Positions 18,075 to 27,429 are shown, counted from the stretch's first letter. The stretch: 64,000 nucleotides of DNA from Rubrivivax sp. (GCA_019635315.1 JAHBZT010000005.1:186001-250000); one strand, 5' to 3'. The notes: generated from the sequence alone by a model not told the origin. Program-made: numbers and translations.

Positions 18075-19202
18075 TCAGGTCAGCGCATCCAGCGCGCGCT
18101 CGAAGCGCGCGACCGCGCCGTCGACATCCTTCAGCTTGTCGAGCCCGAACAGCCCGATGCGGAAGCTGCGGAAGTCCGCGCCTTCGTCGCAGGCCAGTGG
18201 CACGCCGGCGGCGATCTGCAGGCCTTGCGCCGCCCAGGCCTTGGTGTTCTGCCAGTCGGCGTGGTCGGTATAGCTGACGACCACGCCCGGTGCCTGGAAG
18301 CCGGCGGCGGCGACGCTCGTGATGCCCTTGGCTTCCAGCAGCGCGCGCACGCGCCGTCCCAGTTCGAACTGCGCCGCCTTGGCGGTGTCGAAGCCCAGCG
18401 CCGCGGTCTCGGCCATCGCGCCCTGCAGGTGCACCAGGCCGTCGGTGGGCAGCGTCGCGTGGTAGGCCATGCCCCCCTGCTCGTGCGTCTCCATGATGGC
18501 GAGCCACTTCTTCAGGTCCATCGAGAAGCTGCTGCTGGTGGTGCCGGCGATGGCCTCGCGTGCGCGCTCGCCCAGCATCACCAGGCCGGCGCAGGGCGTG
18601 CTGCTCCAGCCCTTCTGCGGCGCGCTGATCAGCACGTCGACGCCGGTGGTCCTCATGTCCACCCAGGCGGCACCGCTGGCCACGCAGTCCAGCACGAACA
18701 TGCCGCCATGCGCATGCACCGCGTCGGCGACGGCGCGCAGGTAGTCGTCGGGCAGCAGCATGCCGGCCGAGGTCTCGACATGCGGCGCGAAGACCAGGTC
18801 GGGCCGGGTGCGGCGGATCGCCTCGACGACCTCGTCGACCGGCGCCGGCGCGAACGGTGCCTTGGCGCCGGGTCCGGCGCGCCGCGCCTTCAGCACCGTG
18901 ACCTCGCCGGCGATGCCGCTCATCTCGAAGATCTGGCTCCAGCGGTAGCTGAACCAGCCGTTGCGCACGACCAGCGCGCGCTTGCCGCCGCCGAACTGGC
19001 GCGCCACGGCCTCCATGCCGAAGGTGCCGCTGCCCGGCACGACGATGGCGCTGGTCGCGCCGTAGACCTGCTTGAGCGTGGCCGAGACGTCCTGCATCAC
19101 GCGCTGGAAGCGCGCGCTCATGTGGTTCAGCGCGCGGTCGGTATAGACGACCGAATATTCGAGCAGGCCGTCGGGGTCGACATCGGGGCGCAGGCCGGGC
19201 AT
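18075..19202 (-). CDS. Class V aminotransferase (alanine-glyoxylate/serine-pyruvate type)
   Basis: The 375-residue product is a fold-type I PLP aminotransferase. It has VVPGSGTFGMEAVARQF, FAPHVETSAGML, FVLDCVASGAAWVDM and the PLP lysine in SAPQKGWSS (Lys197). The closest families known to me are alanine-glyoxylate and serine-pyruvate aminotransferases; 2-aminoethylphosphonate transaminase is less likely. It is convergent with kynA, 47 bases apart, and might handle alanine or a keto acid from tryptophan breakdown, but nothing in the sequence proves a link. Confidence 0.85.
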   Translation of the reverse strand: MPGLRPDVDPDGLLEYSVVYTDRALNHMSARFQRVMQDVSATLKQVYGATSAIVVPGSGTFGMEAVARQFGGGKRALVVRNGWFSYRWSQIFEMSGIAGEVTVLKARRAGPGAKAPFAPAPVDEVVEAIRRTRPDLVFAPHVETSAGMLLPDDYLRAVADAVHAHGGMFVLDCVASGAAWVDMRTTGVDVLISAPQKGWSSTPCAGLVMLGERAREAIAGTTSSSFSMDLKKWLAIMETHEQGGMAYHATLPTDGLVHLQGAMAETAALGFDTAKAAQFELGRRVRALLEAKGITSVAAAGFQAPGVVVSYTDHADWQNTKAWAAQGLQIAAGVPLACDEGADFRSFRIGLFGLDKLKDVDGAVARFERALDALT

Positions 19203-19242
19203 GCAGGGCTCCAGGAAGCGGATGGGGATGCGCGCCAGCTTA

Positions 19243-19839
19243 TCAGCCGGCGGCGTCGTACGCGGCGCGCACCCAGCCCAGCAGCGTGGCGTCGATCTCG
19301 GAAGCGCTGCCCAGGCGCACCGTGTAGTTGCACATGCCGCCGGCCGGCAGGGCCTTCAGCCGCGGGTGCTCGGGCAGGCCCTTGGCGTTGAGGCCGAGCT
19401 CGACCAGGTCCTTGGTCGCCGGACCCAGCATCGCAAACTGCTTCTTGCGGCGCAGGCTGATGTAGGTCTTCTTCGGCGCGCGCTCGAAGTCGCCGAAGGC
19501 CGCGATGCGCTGCATCAGCGCCTCGTGCAGCGGGCGCAGGTGGGCCTTGGCGCCGGTATAGATGGCGTCCAGCGGGTCGCCGTCGTGCGCCGGCGGCAGC
19601 GCGGCCGCGCCCGCCGGCGCGCCGGCGCCCAGGTCGGGCAGCGGCTTGTCGACGAAGAAGACGACGGTGTTGGCGTCGCCATAGCCCAGCTTGAACTGCT
19701 CCATCAGCCAGCTGCGCCGCTCGCCATGCTTGGCCAGCCCGCTGGCCTTCACGGCGGCCAGCAGCTCGGCGATCGTCTTGCCGGTCTTTGCCTGGATGTT
19801 GCGCAGCTGGGTCAGCGTCGCGGCTTGCGGGTCGGCCAT
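19243..19839 (-). CDS. DUF4287/DUF5655 domain protein
   Basis: The 198-residue product begins with a DUF4287-like segment (LRNIQAKTGKTIAELLAAVKASGLAKHGERRSW), which predicts a small helical domain, and ends with a DUF5655-like domain (KTYISLRRKKQFAMLGPATKDLVELGL, then a TVRL strand and a helix). These domains are common in cytoplasmic proteins of unknown function. The start at 19839 removes an alanine- and proline-rich 26-codon extension and has GGAGGAGAC upstream. It precedes the aminotransferase gene by 40 bases on the same strand and may share its transcript. Confidence 0.78.
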   Translation of the reverse strand: MADPQAATLTQLRNIQAKTGKTIAELLAAVKASGLAKHGERRSWLMEQFKLGYGDANTVVFFVDKPLPDLGAGAPAGAAALPPAHDGDPLDAIYTGAKAHLRPLHEALMQRIAAFGDFERAPKKTYISLRRKKQFAMLGPATKDLVELGLNAKGLPEHPRLKALPAGGMCNYTVRLGSASEIDATLLGWVRAAYDAAG

Positions 19840-20057
19840 CGTCGTCTCCTCCGGGTGGGGTGCGGCGGTCTGCGCCGCCACGCCGGGCAGCGTTCCATGC
19901 GGGCCGCGCGCCGTCAACCGGGCTTCAACCGATCGCCGCCGGCCTGGCCGGCGGACCCGCCGAAGCCGGCGCCGTCGTGCCGCCGTTCCCGGCAGCGCAG
20001 GCAGCCGCCACCTAGAATTCGCGGCTTGGCCCGGCCTCCCGGGCCGGAGCGAACGCG

Positions 20058-21881
20058 ATGGACACCCGCACCTCCCCGATCCGCCTGCGCATCACCCAGC
20101 TGCGCGAGGTGCTGGCCCGCGAGGGCGTGCACGCGCTGCTGGTGCCTTCCAGCGACCCGCACATCAGCGAATACCTGCCCGAACGCTGGCAGGGCCGCGA
20201 GTGGCTGTCGGGCTTCACCGGCTCGATGGGCACGCTGGTCGTGGCGCTGGACCGCGCGGCGCTGTTCGCCGACAGCCGCTACTGGGTGCAGGCCGAGGCC
20301 GAACTGGCCGGCACCGGCATCGAGCTGGTCAAGATCGCCACCGGCAACTCGCCGGCGCATGTCGAATGGCTGGCGCGCGAGGTGCCGCGCGGCGCCACGG
20401 TGGCCGTCGACGGACAGGTGCTGGGCTTGGCCAGCGCACAGGCCTTGCAGGCGGCGCTGGACGCCGCCGGCGTGAAGCTGCGCACCGACGTCGACCTGCT
20501 GGACGCGATCTGGCCCGACCGCCCCGGCCTGCCCGACGCGCCGGTCTACGAACACCTCCCGCCGCACGCCACGGTGCCGCGCCGCGAACGCCTGGCCGCG
20601 GTGCGCGACGCGATGGCGGCGGCCGGGGCCACGCACCACTTCGTCTCCACCGTCGACGACATCGCGTGGATCACCAACCTGCGCGGCCGCGACGTCACCT
20701 ACAACCCGGTCTTCATGGCGCACCTGCTGCTGGCGCGCCAAGGCGAGCGCGTGACGGGCCGGCTCTTCGTCGGCGAAGGCAAGGTGCCTGCCGATCTGGC
20801 GGCGGCGCTGGCCGCCGACGGCCTCGTGCTCGCGCCCTATGCCGAGGCCGGCGCGGCGCTGGCCGCGCTGGGCGCGGGCCAGGTGCTGCTGGTCGACCCC
20901 AAGCGCATCACGCACGGCCTGCGCCAGCGTGTCGGCGCCGGCTGCCGCGTCGTCGAGCAGATCAACCCGAGCACGCTGCTGAAGAGCCGCAAGAGCGACG
21001 CCGAGGCCGCCCATGTGCGCGAGGCGATGATCGAGGACGGCGCCGCGATGTGCGCCTTCTACGCCTCGTTCGAGGCCGCGCTGGCGCGTGGCGAGCGCCT
21101 CACCGAACTGACCGTCGACGAGAAGCTGAGCGCCGAGCGCGCGAAGCGCGCGCATTTCGTCGGCCTGAGCTTCTCCACCATCGCCGGCTTCAACGCCAAC
21201 GGCGCGATGCCGCATTACCGCGCCACAGAGGAGCACCACGCCGTGATCGCCGGCGACGGCCTGCTGCTGATCGACAGCGGCGGCCAGTACCTGGGCGGCA
21301 CCACCGACATCACGCGCGTGTGGCCGGTCGGCACGATCAGCGACGCGATGCGGCGCGACTACACGCTGGTGCTGAAGGGCACGATGGCGCTGTCGCGCGC
21401 GCGCTTCCCGCGCGGCACGCCGAGCCCGATGCTGGACCCGATCGCGCGCGCGCCGCTGTGGGCCGAGGGCATCGAGTTCGGCCATGGCACCGGCCACGGC
21501 GTGGGCTACTTCCTCGCCGTGCACGAGGGGCCGCAGAGCATCAGCAAGGCCGTGCCGACCGAGCACATGGCGATGCAGCCGGGCATGATCACCAGCATCG
21601 AACCCGGCGTCTACCGGCCCGGGCGCTGGGGCGTGCGCATCGAGAACCTGGTGCTCGCGGTGCCGGCAGCCACCGCGGACAGCGAGCTCTTCGGCGAGTT
21701 CCTCGAATTCGAGACGCTGACGCTGTGCCCGATCGACACGCGCTGCATCCAGCGCAGCCTGCTGCGCGACGACGAGGTCGCGTGGCTGAATGCCTACCAC
21801 GCGACGGTGCGCGAGCGGCTGGCGCCGCGCGTGGCCGGCGACGCGCTGGCCTGGCTGACGGCACGCACGCAGCCGATCTGA
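20058..21881 (+). CDS. Aminopeptidase P family (M24B) metallopeptidase, long form
   Basis: The 607-residue protein is the long, eukaryote-like form of Xaa-Pro aminopeptidase: two N-terminal creatinase-like domains (SDPHISEYLPERWQGREWLSGFTGS in the first) and a C-terminal pita-bread catalytic domain. The two-metal ligands are visible in LLIDSGGQYLGGTTDITR, EFGHGTGHGVGYF, TSIEPGVY and EFETLTL. It removes N-terminal residues preceding proline, in the cytoplasm since no signal peptide is seen. A TAGAAT box at 20013-20018 is probably the -10 element. The ROK kinase gene follows after 22 bases. Confidence 0.94.
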   Translation: MDTRTSPIRLRITQLREVLAREGVHALLVPSSDPHISEYLPERWQGREWLSGFTGSMGTLVVALDRAALFADSRYWVQAEAELAGTGIELVKIATGNSPAHVEWLAREVPRGATVAVDGQVLGLASAQALQAALDAAGVKLRTDVDLLDAIWPDRPGLPDAPVYEHLPPHATVPRRERLAAVRDAMAAAGATHHFVSTVDDIAWITNLRGRDVTYNPVFMAHLLLARQGERVTGRLFVGEGKVPADLAAALAADGLVLAPYAEAGAALAALGAGQVLLVDPKRITHGLRQRVGAGCRVVEQINPSTLLKSRKSDAEAAHVREAMIEDGAAMCAFYASFEAALARGERLTELTVDEKLSAERAKRAHFVGLSFSTIAGFNANGAMPHYRATEEHHAVIAGDGLLLIDSGGQYLGGTTDITRVWPVGTISDAMRRDYTLVLKGTMALSRARFPRGTPSPMLDPIARAPLWAEGIEFGHGTGHGVGYFLAVHEGPQSISKAVPTEHMAMQPGMITSIEPGVYRPGRWGVRIENLVLAVPAATADSELFGEFLEFETLTLCPIDTRCIQRSLLRDDEVAWLNAYHATVRERLAPRVAGDALAWLTARTQPI

Positions 21882-21903
21882 CGCGGCAGCCGCGCGGCGC
21901 GCG

Positions 21904-22812
21904 ATGAAGCGCATCGGCGTCGACCTCGGCGGCACCAAGATCGAGGCCGTCGTGCTCGCCGACGACGGCGCCGAGCACTGGCGCGAACGCATCGCGACCC
22001 CGGCCGGCGACTACCGCGCCACCGTCGAGGCCGTTGCCGCGCTGGTGCGCCGCGCGCAGCGGACCGCGGGCATCGACGCGACGATCGGCATCGGCACGCC
22101 CGGCGCGGTGACCGCGCAGGGGCTGATGAAGAACTGCAACTCGACCTGCCTGAACGGGCAGCCGCTGCCGGCCGACCTTCGCGCCGCGATCGGCCGCCCG
22201 CTGGCCATCGCCAACGACGCCGACTGCCTGGCGCTGTCCGAGGCGACCGATGGCGCCGGGGCGGGCGCGGCGGTGGTCTTCGCGGTCATCCTCGGCACCG
22301 GGGTCGGCGCCGGCGTCGTCGTGCACGGCCGGCTGCTGCAGGGCCCCAACCGCAGCACGGGCGAATGGGGCCACGACCCGCTGCCCTGGGCCGACGAAGA
22401 CGACCTGCCGGCCCCACGCTGCTGGTGCGGGCAGCACGGCTGCCTGGAGACCTGGCTCTCCGGTCCGGCGCTGGCGCGCGACCATGCGGCGCGAGGTGGT
22501 GCCGCGGTCGACGGCGCGCAGGTCGCCGCACGGGCTGCCGCCGGCGACCCGGCCGCCGCGGCGACGCTGGAGCGCCATGCCTCGCGCCTGGCGCGCGGGC
22601 TGGCCGCGGTGATCAACCTGCTCGACCCCGACGTGGTCGTGCTCGGCGGCGGGCTGTCGCGCATCGGCACGCTGTACGAACGCGTGCCCGCGCTGTGGGA
22701 CCGCTGGGTCTTCGGCGCGGCGGTCGACGGCCCGGTGCGCACGCGGCTGGTGCCGGCCCGGCATGGCGATGCATCGGGCGTGCGCGGCGCTGCCTGGCTG
22801 GGCCGCGGCTGA
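21904..22812 (+). CDS. ROK-family sugar kinase (fructokinase-like)
   Basis: The 302-residue product is a ROK kinase: the phosphate loop DLGGTKIE at residues 7-14, IGIGTPGAV, ANDADCLALSE, ILGTGVGAGVV, and the zinc motif H-x-C-x-C-x4-C in GHDPLPW followed by CWCGQHGCLE. The MKNCNSTCLNGQPL stretch resembles the Mak fructokinase branch. It probably phosphorylates a hexose such as fructose or N-acetylglucosamine in the cytoplasm; the substrate cannot be set from sequence. It likely shares a transcript with the aminopeptidase. Confidence 0.9.
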   Translation: MKRIGVDLGGTKIEAVVLADDGAEHWRERIATPAGDYRATVEAVAALVRRAQRTAGIDATIGIGTPGAVTAQGLMKNCNSTCLNGQPLPADLRAAIGRPLAIANDADCLALSEATDGAGAGAAVVFAVILGTGVGAGVVVHGRLLQGPNRSTGEWGHDPLPWADEDDLPAPRCWCGQHGCLETWLSGPALARDHAARGGAAVDGAQVAARAAAGDPAAAATLERHASRLARGLAAVINLLDPDVVVLGGGLSRIGTLYERVPALWDRWVFGAAVDGPVRTRLVPARHGDASGVRGAAWLGRG

Positions 22813-22850
22813 GCGCGCGCGCCCCGCGCCGGCGCGGCGCGCGGCAGCGG

Positions 22851-23660
22851 TCAGAAGAGCGCGCTCTGGGTCTTGTTGCCGCCCATGGAGACGGCGCTCG
22901 GACCCATGTTCAGGAGCTTGTTCCACATGACCAGCGAGTCGCGTACGCCGACCGTGCCGGCGGCCGGAAAGCCTTCGACACCGTATCGGCCATTCCTCGC
23001 GATGTGGCTGTCGACCACGATGCCCGCGTTGTTGTGGACGCCGCTGCCGCCGTTGCGCGACGCCGTCACGCGTTCGAGCAAGGTCTGGTTGGCGTGGAAC
23101 CCGTGGTCGCCGTTGAACTGGCTGATCGAGTCCGACACGCGAACGAAGGTCGTGCTCGTCGCCAGCCACATGCCCGCATAGCGGTTGGACTGCACCCGGA
23201 CATGCTCCACGCGGGCACCAGGCGCGCGGACCACCAGCCCGTGACCCCGGAATCCCGACACCGTGCCGTTGCGCACGACGCTGCCCTGGGCCGCATAGTC
23301 GACGTAGATGCCCGACTTGCCGAAGACGTCGTCGTACACCTTGGTCACGTTGCAGTTCACATGGAACCTGTTCGCGTTCTGCTCGCACACGACCGACGAG
23401 CTCACCGTGTGGCCGTTCAGGTCCAGCGTGACACCCGGGGCGTTCACGACGATGGCGTTGACGTTGAGCGGGACTTCCAGGTTGCCGGTCAGCCGGTAGT
23501 GGCCGGGCTCGTTGATCGTCACCGGGTAGCCGGCGGCATCGCCGGGCAGGCTGCCGGCCATCGCCACGGCGTGGTTGATCTCGGTCTGGGCATGCGCGGC
23601 CGCGGCGGTGGTGGCCAGCAGTGCCGGCAGCAGCAGGCTGCGCCAGGTGGGGGTGTGCAT
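22851..23660 (-). CDS. Secreted right-handed beta-helix protein
   Basis: The 269-residue product has a clear signal peptide (SLLLPALLATTAAAAHAQ, cleavage near residue 25). The mature part starts with a strand-rich lead (GYPVTINEPGHYRLTGNLEV) and then repeats of about 22-24 residues typical of parallel beta-helix proteins (VTLDLNGHTV, YVDYAAQGSVVRNGTVSGF, VRVSDSISQFNGDHGFHAN, NGGSGVHNNAGIVVDS). Such proteins include polysaccharide lyases and periplasmic right-handed helix proteins, but no catalytic set is evident. It is monocistronic and convergent with the ROK gene. Confidence 0.78.
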   Translation of the reverse strand: MHTPTWRSLLLPALLATTAAAAHAQTEINHAVAMAGSLPGDAAGYPVTINEPGHYRLTGNLEVPLNVNAIVVNAPGVTLDLNGHTVSSSVVCEQNANRFHVNCNVTKVYDDVFGKSGIYVDYAAQGSVVRNGTVSGFRGHGLVVRAPGARVEHVRVQSNRYAGMWLATSTTFVRVSDSISQFNGDHGFHANQTLLERVTASRNGGSGVHNNAGIVVDSHIARNGRYGVEGFPAAGTVGVRDSLVMWNKLLNMGPSAVSMGGNKTQSALF

Positions 23661-23960
23661 ACGGGGGCTCTGCAGATGGGTTGAACGAGGCCCGGACTGT
23701 GGCCCGCCGACCCACGGCCGGTCCTTCAGCGCATCTTCAAAGTTCTAAAGGCGCAGCCCGGGCCTTGGGCAGGCGGGCCCCCAGCGGGTGCCGCGGGACG
23801 GCGGCCTGGCCGGCCCGCAAGGCACCCGACGCCGGCCGGCGACCCGGCCAGGCGCTGCGCAACCCGGCCGGCCTGGCCCGTCGTCGCCCATCGCGCCATG
23901 CCGCGCCTCGCGCCGCCGGCGCCGCACCTCGTCGCAAGCCCCTGGGACCCCGGCCCGGCC
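23661..23960. other. Intergenic region without recognised gene
   Basis: This GC-rich gap precedes the candidate small RNA. It should contain the promoter of the beta-helix gene near 23680-23760, where the sequence is least GC-rich (TCTTCAAAGTTCTAAAGG at about 23730-23747). I see no plausible coding frame with a ribosome site. Confidence 0.5.
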
Positions 23961-24114
23961 TAGAGTCGTTGCGGAACGGTGTCGCCCTGCCCCGAACACT
24001 CCGGGGCGCGCCGGTCCTGCGAGAGTCCTCCCCGAGACCCTCCGCGATCCTCGAGCCCCCCGAGCCTGGATCGCTTTGCCCGGGGCCGGCCGCGTGGCCG
24101 GCCCCGGCTCTTTT
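23961..24114 (+). ncRNA. Candidate small RNA with terminator
   Basis: A TAGAGT element (23961-23966), like the -10 boxes before other genes here, is followed by about 110 bases of hairpin-rich, non-coding sequence. A strong terminator ends it: a 12-base stem (24080-24091 with 24096-24107), a 4-base loop and CTCTTTT. No plus-strand gene lies upstream or downstream to use this terminator. No family is recognised. Confidence 0.4.
24080..24114 (+). terminator. Rho-independent terminator
   Basis: The stem CCGGGGCCGGCC / GGCCGGCCCCGG has a GCGT loop and is followed by CTCTTTT on the plus strand. It lies just beyond the 3' end of dctP, so it may also stop transcripts arriving from the minus strand, although no T-run exists on that side. 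Confidence 0.7.
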
Positions 24115-24132
24115 CGGCCCGCCGGCGCGGGG

Positions 24133-25176
24133 TCAGCCGCGCCCGTGCTTGGCGATCAGCGCCTTCGCGCTGTCCAGCAGGTCGCGGCCGTTGAAGCCGC
24201 GCTTGTTCATGTCGGCCACCCACTCGTCCTCGACGCCGGCCGAGAGCTTGACGAACTCGGCCCGCTGTGCCGCCGTGAAGGTGTGGATCTGGTTGCCGCG
24301 GTCCACCGCCTGCTTGCGGCCGTCGGGGTCGTTGCCTTCCTGTGTCTTGCCCAGCCAGGCCGAGGTCGCCATCCCGGAATTGGCGTCGATGACCTTCTTC
24401 AGGTCCGGCGCCAGGCCGTCGTACTTCGCCTTGTTCATCGCCATCACGAAGGCGGTGGTGTAGAGCGCCGGGCCGCTGCGGTCGAATTCGCTGTGGAACT
24501 TGGTCAGCTCGTGCACCTTGACCGAGGGCACGACTTCCCACGGGATCACGCAGGCGTCGATGACGCGCTTGGACAGCGAGTCCGGGATCTGCGGCAGCGG
24601 CATGCCCACCGGCGTGGCGCCCACCGCGGCCAGCATCTTGGTCACCATGCGCGTGGGGCCGCGCACCTTCATGCCGCGCAGGTCGGCGGCGCTCTGGATG
24701 GGCTTGGTCGCCGAATGGAACATGCCCGGGCCGTGCACGTGCAGCGCGATCGTCTGAACCTCCTTGAACTCGTCCGGGCACTTGGTCTGGAAATACTCCC
24801 AGTAGGCCTTGGACGTGGCCTCGGCGTTGTTCATCGTGAACGGCAACTCGAAGACCTCGATGCGCGGGAAGCGCCCGGCCGCCCAGCCGGCGACGTTCCA
24901 CATCACGTCGACGACGCCGTCGCGCACCTGGTCGTACAGCTGCGGCGGCGTGCCGCCGAGCTGCATGGCCGGGTAGGCCTCGAACTTGATGCGGCCGCCG
25001 GATTCCTTCTCGACCTTCTCCATCCAGGGCTTGTGCATCGTCAGCCAGACGTTGGACAGCGGCGCCATGAAGGTGTGGAACTTCAGCGTCACGCTCGGCT
25101 GCGCGAAGCCGCTCAGGTGCGGGGCGCCCAGCGCGGCCGCGGCGGCGGCGCCCTGGATCAGGGTGCGTCTCTTCAT
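24133..25176 (-). CDS. dctP: TRAP transporter substrate-binding protein
   Basis: The 347-residue product has a twin-arginine-like or Sec signal (MKRRTLIQGAAAAAALGAP) and is exported to the periplasm. It shows the DctP fold: LKFHTFMAPLSNVW, FEAYPAMQLGG, YDQVRDGVVDVMWNV, a central KVRGPTRMVTKMLAAVGATPVGMPLPQIPDSL with the conserved arginine that usually binds a carboxylate, and a helical C terminus. The conserved arginine suggests an organic acid ligand. It is the last gene of the oxygenase/TRAP operon, 104 bases behind dctM; such a gap is common before the highly expressed binding protein. Confidence 0.93.
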   Translation of the reverse strand: MKRRTLIQGAAAAAALGAPHLSGFAQPSVTLKFHTFMAPLSNVWLTMHKPWMEKVEKESGGRIKFEAYPAMQLGGTPPQLYDQVRDGVVDVMWNVAGWAAGRFPRIEVFELPFTMNNAEATSKAYWEYFQTKCPDEFKEVQTIALHVHGPGMFHSATKPIQSAADLRGMKVRGPTRMVTKMLAAVGATPVGMPLPQIPDSLSKRVIDACVIPWEVVPSVKVHELTKFHSEFDRSGPALYTTAFVMAMNKAKYDGLAPDLKKVIDANSGMATSAWLGKTQEGNDPDGRKQAVDRGNQIHTFTAAQRAEFVKLSAGVEDEWVADMNKRGFNGRDLLDSAKALIAKHGRG

Positions 25177-25280
25177 CGATGGGTCTCCTGCGACGGGTCG
25201 TTGGGGATCGGTAGGGACTGCGAAGTTTCCGCGGCCGCACCAAGGCCGGCGACCCGGTTTTCCCGTAGTCCGCGGCGCCT

Positions 25281-26600
25281 TCAGTCGTAGATGACGCCCA
25301 CCAGCCACAGCGAGACCGCCGGCACCAGCAGCAGCAGCAGCGTGCGCAGCGCGTCGCTGGCCAGGAAGGGCAGCACGCCGCGGTAGCTCTCGGCAATGGG
25401 CAGGTTGCGCGCCATCGAGTTGACGATGTAGACGTTGAGCCCCACCGGTGGCGACAGCAGCCCGAAGCCCACCGTCATCAGCACCAGGATGCCGAACCAG
25501 ATCGCCTGGCCCTCGGGCGGCAGGCCCAGCTCCAGCCCCATCACGAGCGGGAACAGGATGGGCACGGTAAGCAGGATGACCGACAGCTCGTCCATCACCA
25601 TGCCCAGCACGACGAACATCAGCACGATGCCGCCCACCACCGCCAGCGGCGGCAGCCCCCAGCCCTGCACGGTGGCGGCCAGCTCGCGCGGCACCTGGGT
25701 CAGCGCCAGCGCGGAGTTCATCAGGTCGGCGCCGAGAAAGATCATGAAGATCATCGCCGACGCGGTGGCGGTGCCGTAGAAGCACTGCGCCAGGCTGCGC
25801 AGCGTCAGCTCGCGGCGCAGCAGCGCGGCGACGAAGGTGGCCGCGGCGCCGACCGCCGCGCCCTCGGTCGGCGTGAACCAGCCGCCGTAGATGCCGCCGA
25901 AGACGATGGCGAAGATGACGACGATGGGCAGCACGCCGCGCGAGAGCTGCCAGGTCAGCGGCGGCGCCTCGTCGTGCTCCGGCGCCTGGCCGGGCACCAG
26001 GCGCACGTAGATCGCGATCGCGCAGACGTAACCGGCCACCGCGATCAGCGCCGGGATCATCGCGGCGGCAAACAGCTTGGCGATGTTCTGCTCGGTCAGG
26101 ATCGCGTAGATGACCAGCGGCACCGAAGGCGGCACCAGGATGCCCAGCGTGCCGCCGGCGGCCAGGGCCCCGGTGGACAGGCGGCCGCTGTAGCCGTGGC
26201 GCGTCATCTCCGGCAGCGCCACCGAGGTGATGGTGGCCGCGGTCGCCACCGACGAGCCGCAGATCGCGCCGAAGGCCGCGCTGGCCACCACCGAGGCCAT
26301 CGCCAGCCCGCCGCGGAAGCGGCCCATCAGCGCGGCGGCAAACTCGAACAGCGCGCGCGAGATGCCGCCATGGGTGGCGAACTGCCCCATCAGGATGAAC
26401 AGCGGGATCACGCTGAGGTCGTAGCTCGCGAAGCGCGCGAAGGCCTGCGTGTTCAGGAAGAACGACAGCGGGGTCCAGCCGGCCTGCAGCACGTAGCCCA
26501 GCGTGCCGGCGGCGAACATCGCGATCGCGATCGGCACGCGCACGGCCATCAGCGCCAGCATGACGCCGAAGATCAGCAGCGAGAGCTCGATCGGGCTCAT
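25281..26600 (-). CDS. dctM: TRAP transporter large permease
   Basis: The 439-residue inner-membrane protein has about 12 hydrophobic segments and the DctM signature, for example VPIAIAMFAAGTLGYVL, IPLFILMGQFATHGGISRALF, SVATAATITSVALPEM and GFGLLSPPVGLNVYIVN. It couples sodium entry to solute uptake together with DctQ and DctP. Its start overlaps dctQ by four bases, the usual arrangement. Confidence 0.95.
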   Translation of the reverse strand: MSPIELSLLIFGVMLALMAVRVPIAIAMFAAGTLGYVLQAGWTPLSFFLNTQAFARFASYDLSVIPLFILMGQFATHGGISRALFEFAAALMGRFRGGLAMASVVASAAFGAICGSSVATAATITSVALPEMTRHGYSGRLSTGALAAGGTLGILVPPSVPLVIYAILTEQNIAKLFAAAMIPALIAVAGYVCAIAIYVRLVPGQAPEHDEAPPLTWQLSRGVLPIVVIFAIVFGGIYGGWFTPTEGAAVGAAATFVAALLRRELTLRSLAQCFYGTATASAMIFMIFLGADLMNSALALTQVPRELAATVQGWGLPPLAVVGGIVLMFVVLGMVMDELSVILLTVPILFPLVMGLELGLPPEGQAIWFGILVLMTVGFGLLSPPVGLNVYIVNSMARNLPIAESYRGVLPFLASDALRTLLLLLVPAVSLWLVGVIYD

Positions 26601-27088
26601 CGCTGCGGCTCGTCACCGAAGCCCAGCAGCGCCTGCACCGTGGCGATCAGCGCCGTCAGCGCCAGGCCGGGCACGATGCAGACGTAGACCCACCAGTCGG
26701 GCACGCCCAGCATCATCGAGCCGGTCTGCGTGCTCCAGGCGTTGGCCAGGCCGAGCGCGCTGCGCCAGGCCATCAGCGCCATCGCGGCGGCCAGCAGCGC
26801 GGCGCCCAGGCGGTCCAGCGCCTGCCGCGTGGCGGGCCGCGCCTTGACGGTGAAGAAGTCGACGATGATGTTGGCGCGGTGGAACTGGCAGATCGGCAGG
26901 AACAGCGCGATCGCCGCGCCGGCCGCATAGGCCGTCAGCTCGAAGTCGCCGACCAGCGTCCAGCCGGTGGTGTTGCGGCCGACCAGGCTGACGCAGGTCA
27001 TCAGTGTGATGCCGGTCAGCAGCAGCCCGGCGAGCACGGCGCTGGCCTTGGCCAGCCATTCCAGGAGAGTCATCAGCTTCGGTCGCAT
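26597..27088 (-). CDS. dctQ: TRAP transporter small permease
   Basis: The 163-residue protein has four predicted membrane helices and the DctQ pattern: GLLLTGITLMTCVSLVGRNTTGWTL, FELTAYAAGAAIALFLPICQFHRANIIVDFF and LALTALIATVQALLGF. It forms the membrane unit with DctM. It starts 12 bases after the ferredoxin stop codon, so the transporter is read through from the oxygenase genes. Confidence 0.93.
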   Translation of the reverse strand: MRPKLMTLLEWLAKASAVLAGLLLTGITLMTCVSLVGRNTTGWTLVGDFELTAYAAGAAIALFLPICQFHRANIIVDFFTVKARPATRQALDRLGAALLAAAMALMAWRSALGLANAWSTQTGSMMLGVPDWWVYVCIVPGLALTALIATVQALLGFGDEPQR

Positions 27089-27100
27089 GGGCCGCGGCGC

Positions 27101-27424
27101 TCAGTACTGCGTGGGCGGCAGCGTGACGACGAGGCCGTCCAGCGCGGCGTCGACGACGATCTGGCACGACAGGCGGCTGGTCGGCTGGCGCTCGGCGGCG
27201 GTCATCTCGAGCATCGACTCCTCGTCGGCCGCAGGCGGCGGCAGGCGCGCGAACCAGCCCTCGTCGACGATGACATGGCAGGTCGCGCAGGTCAGGCAGC
27301 CGCCGCAGTCGGCGGCGATGCCGTCGAGGCCGGCGTCGACCGCGGCGCGCATCAGGCTGCGGCCCGGGCGTGCCGGCACGTCGATCGTTCGACCTTCGGC
27401 GGTGCGGAAGTGGACGGTCGGCAT
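27101..27424 (-). CDS. 2Fe-2S ferredoxin
   Basis: The 107-residue protein is a ferredoxin of the adrenodoxin/putidaredoxin-like class: cluster ligands in ADCGGCLTCATCHVIV (Cys spacing x5, x2) and a fourth Cys in LSCQIVV. It is the likely electron donor to the Rieske oxygenase encoded two genes upstream. There is no ferredoxin reductase gene in the operon, so the reductase must come from elsewhere. It starts five bases after the glutamine-synthetase-like gene. Confidence 0.93.
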   Translation of the reverse strand: MPTVHFRTAEGRTIDVPARPGRSLMRAAVDAGLDGIAADCGGCLTCATCHVIVDEGWFARLPPPAADEESMLEMTAAERQPTSRLSCQIVVDAALDGLVVTLPPTQY

Positions 27425-27429
27425 CGTCG

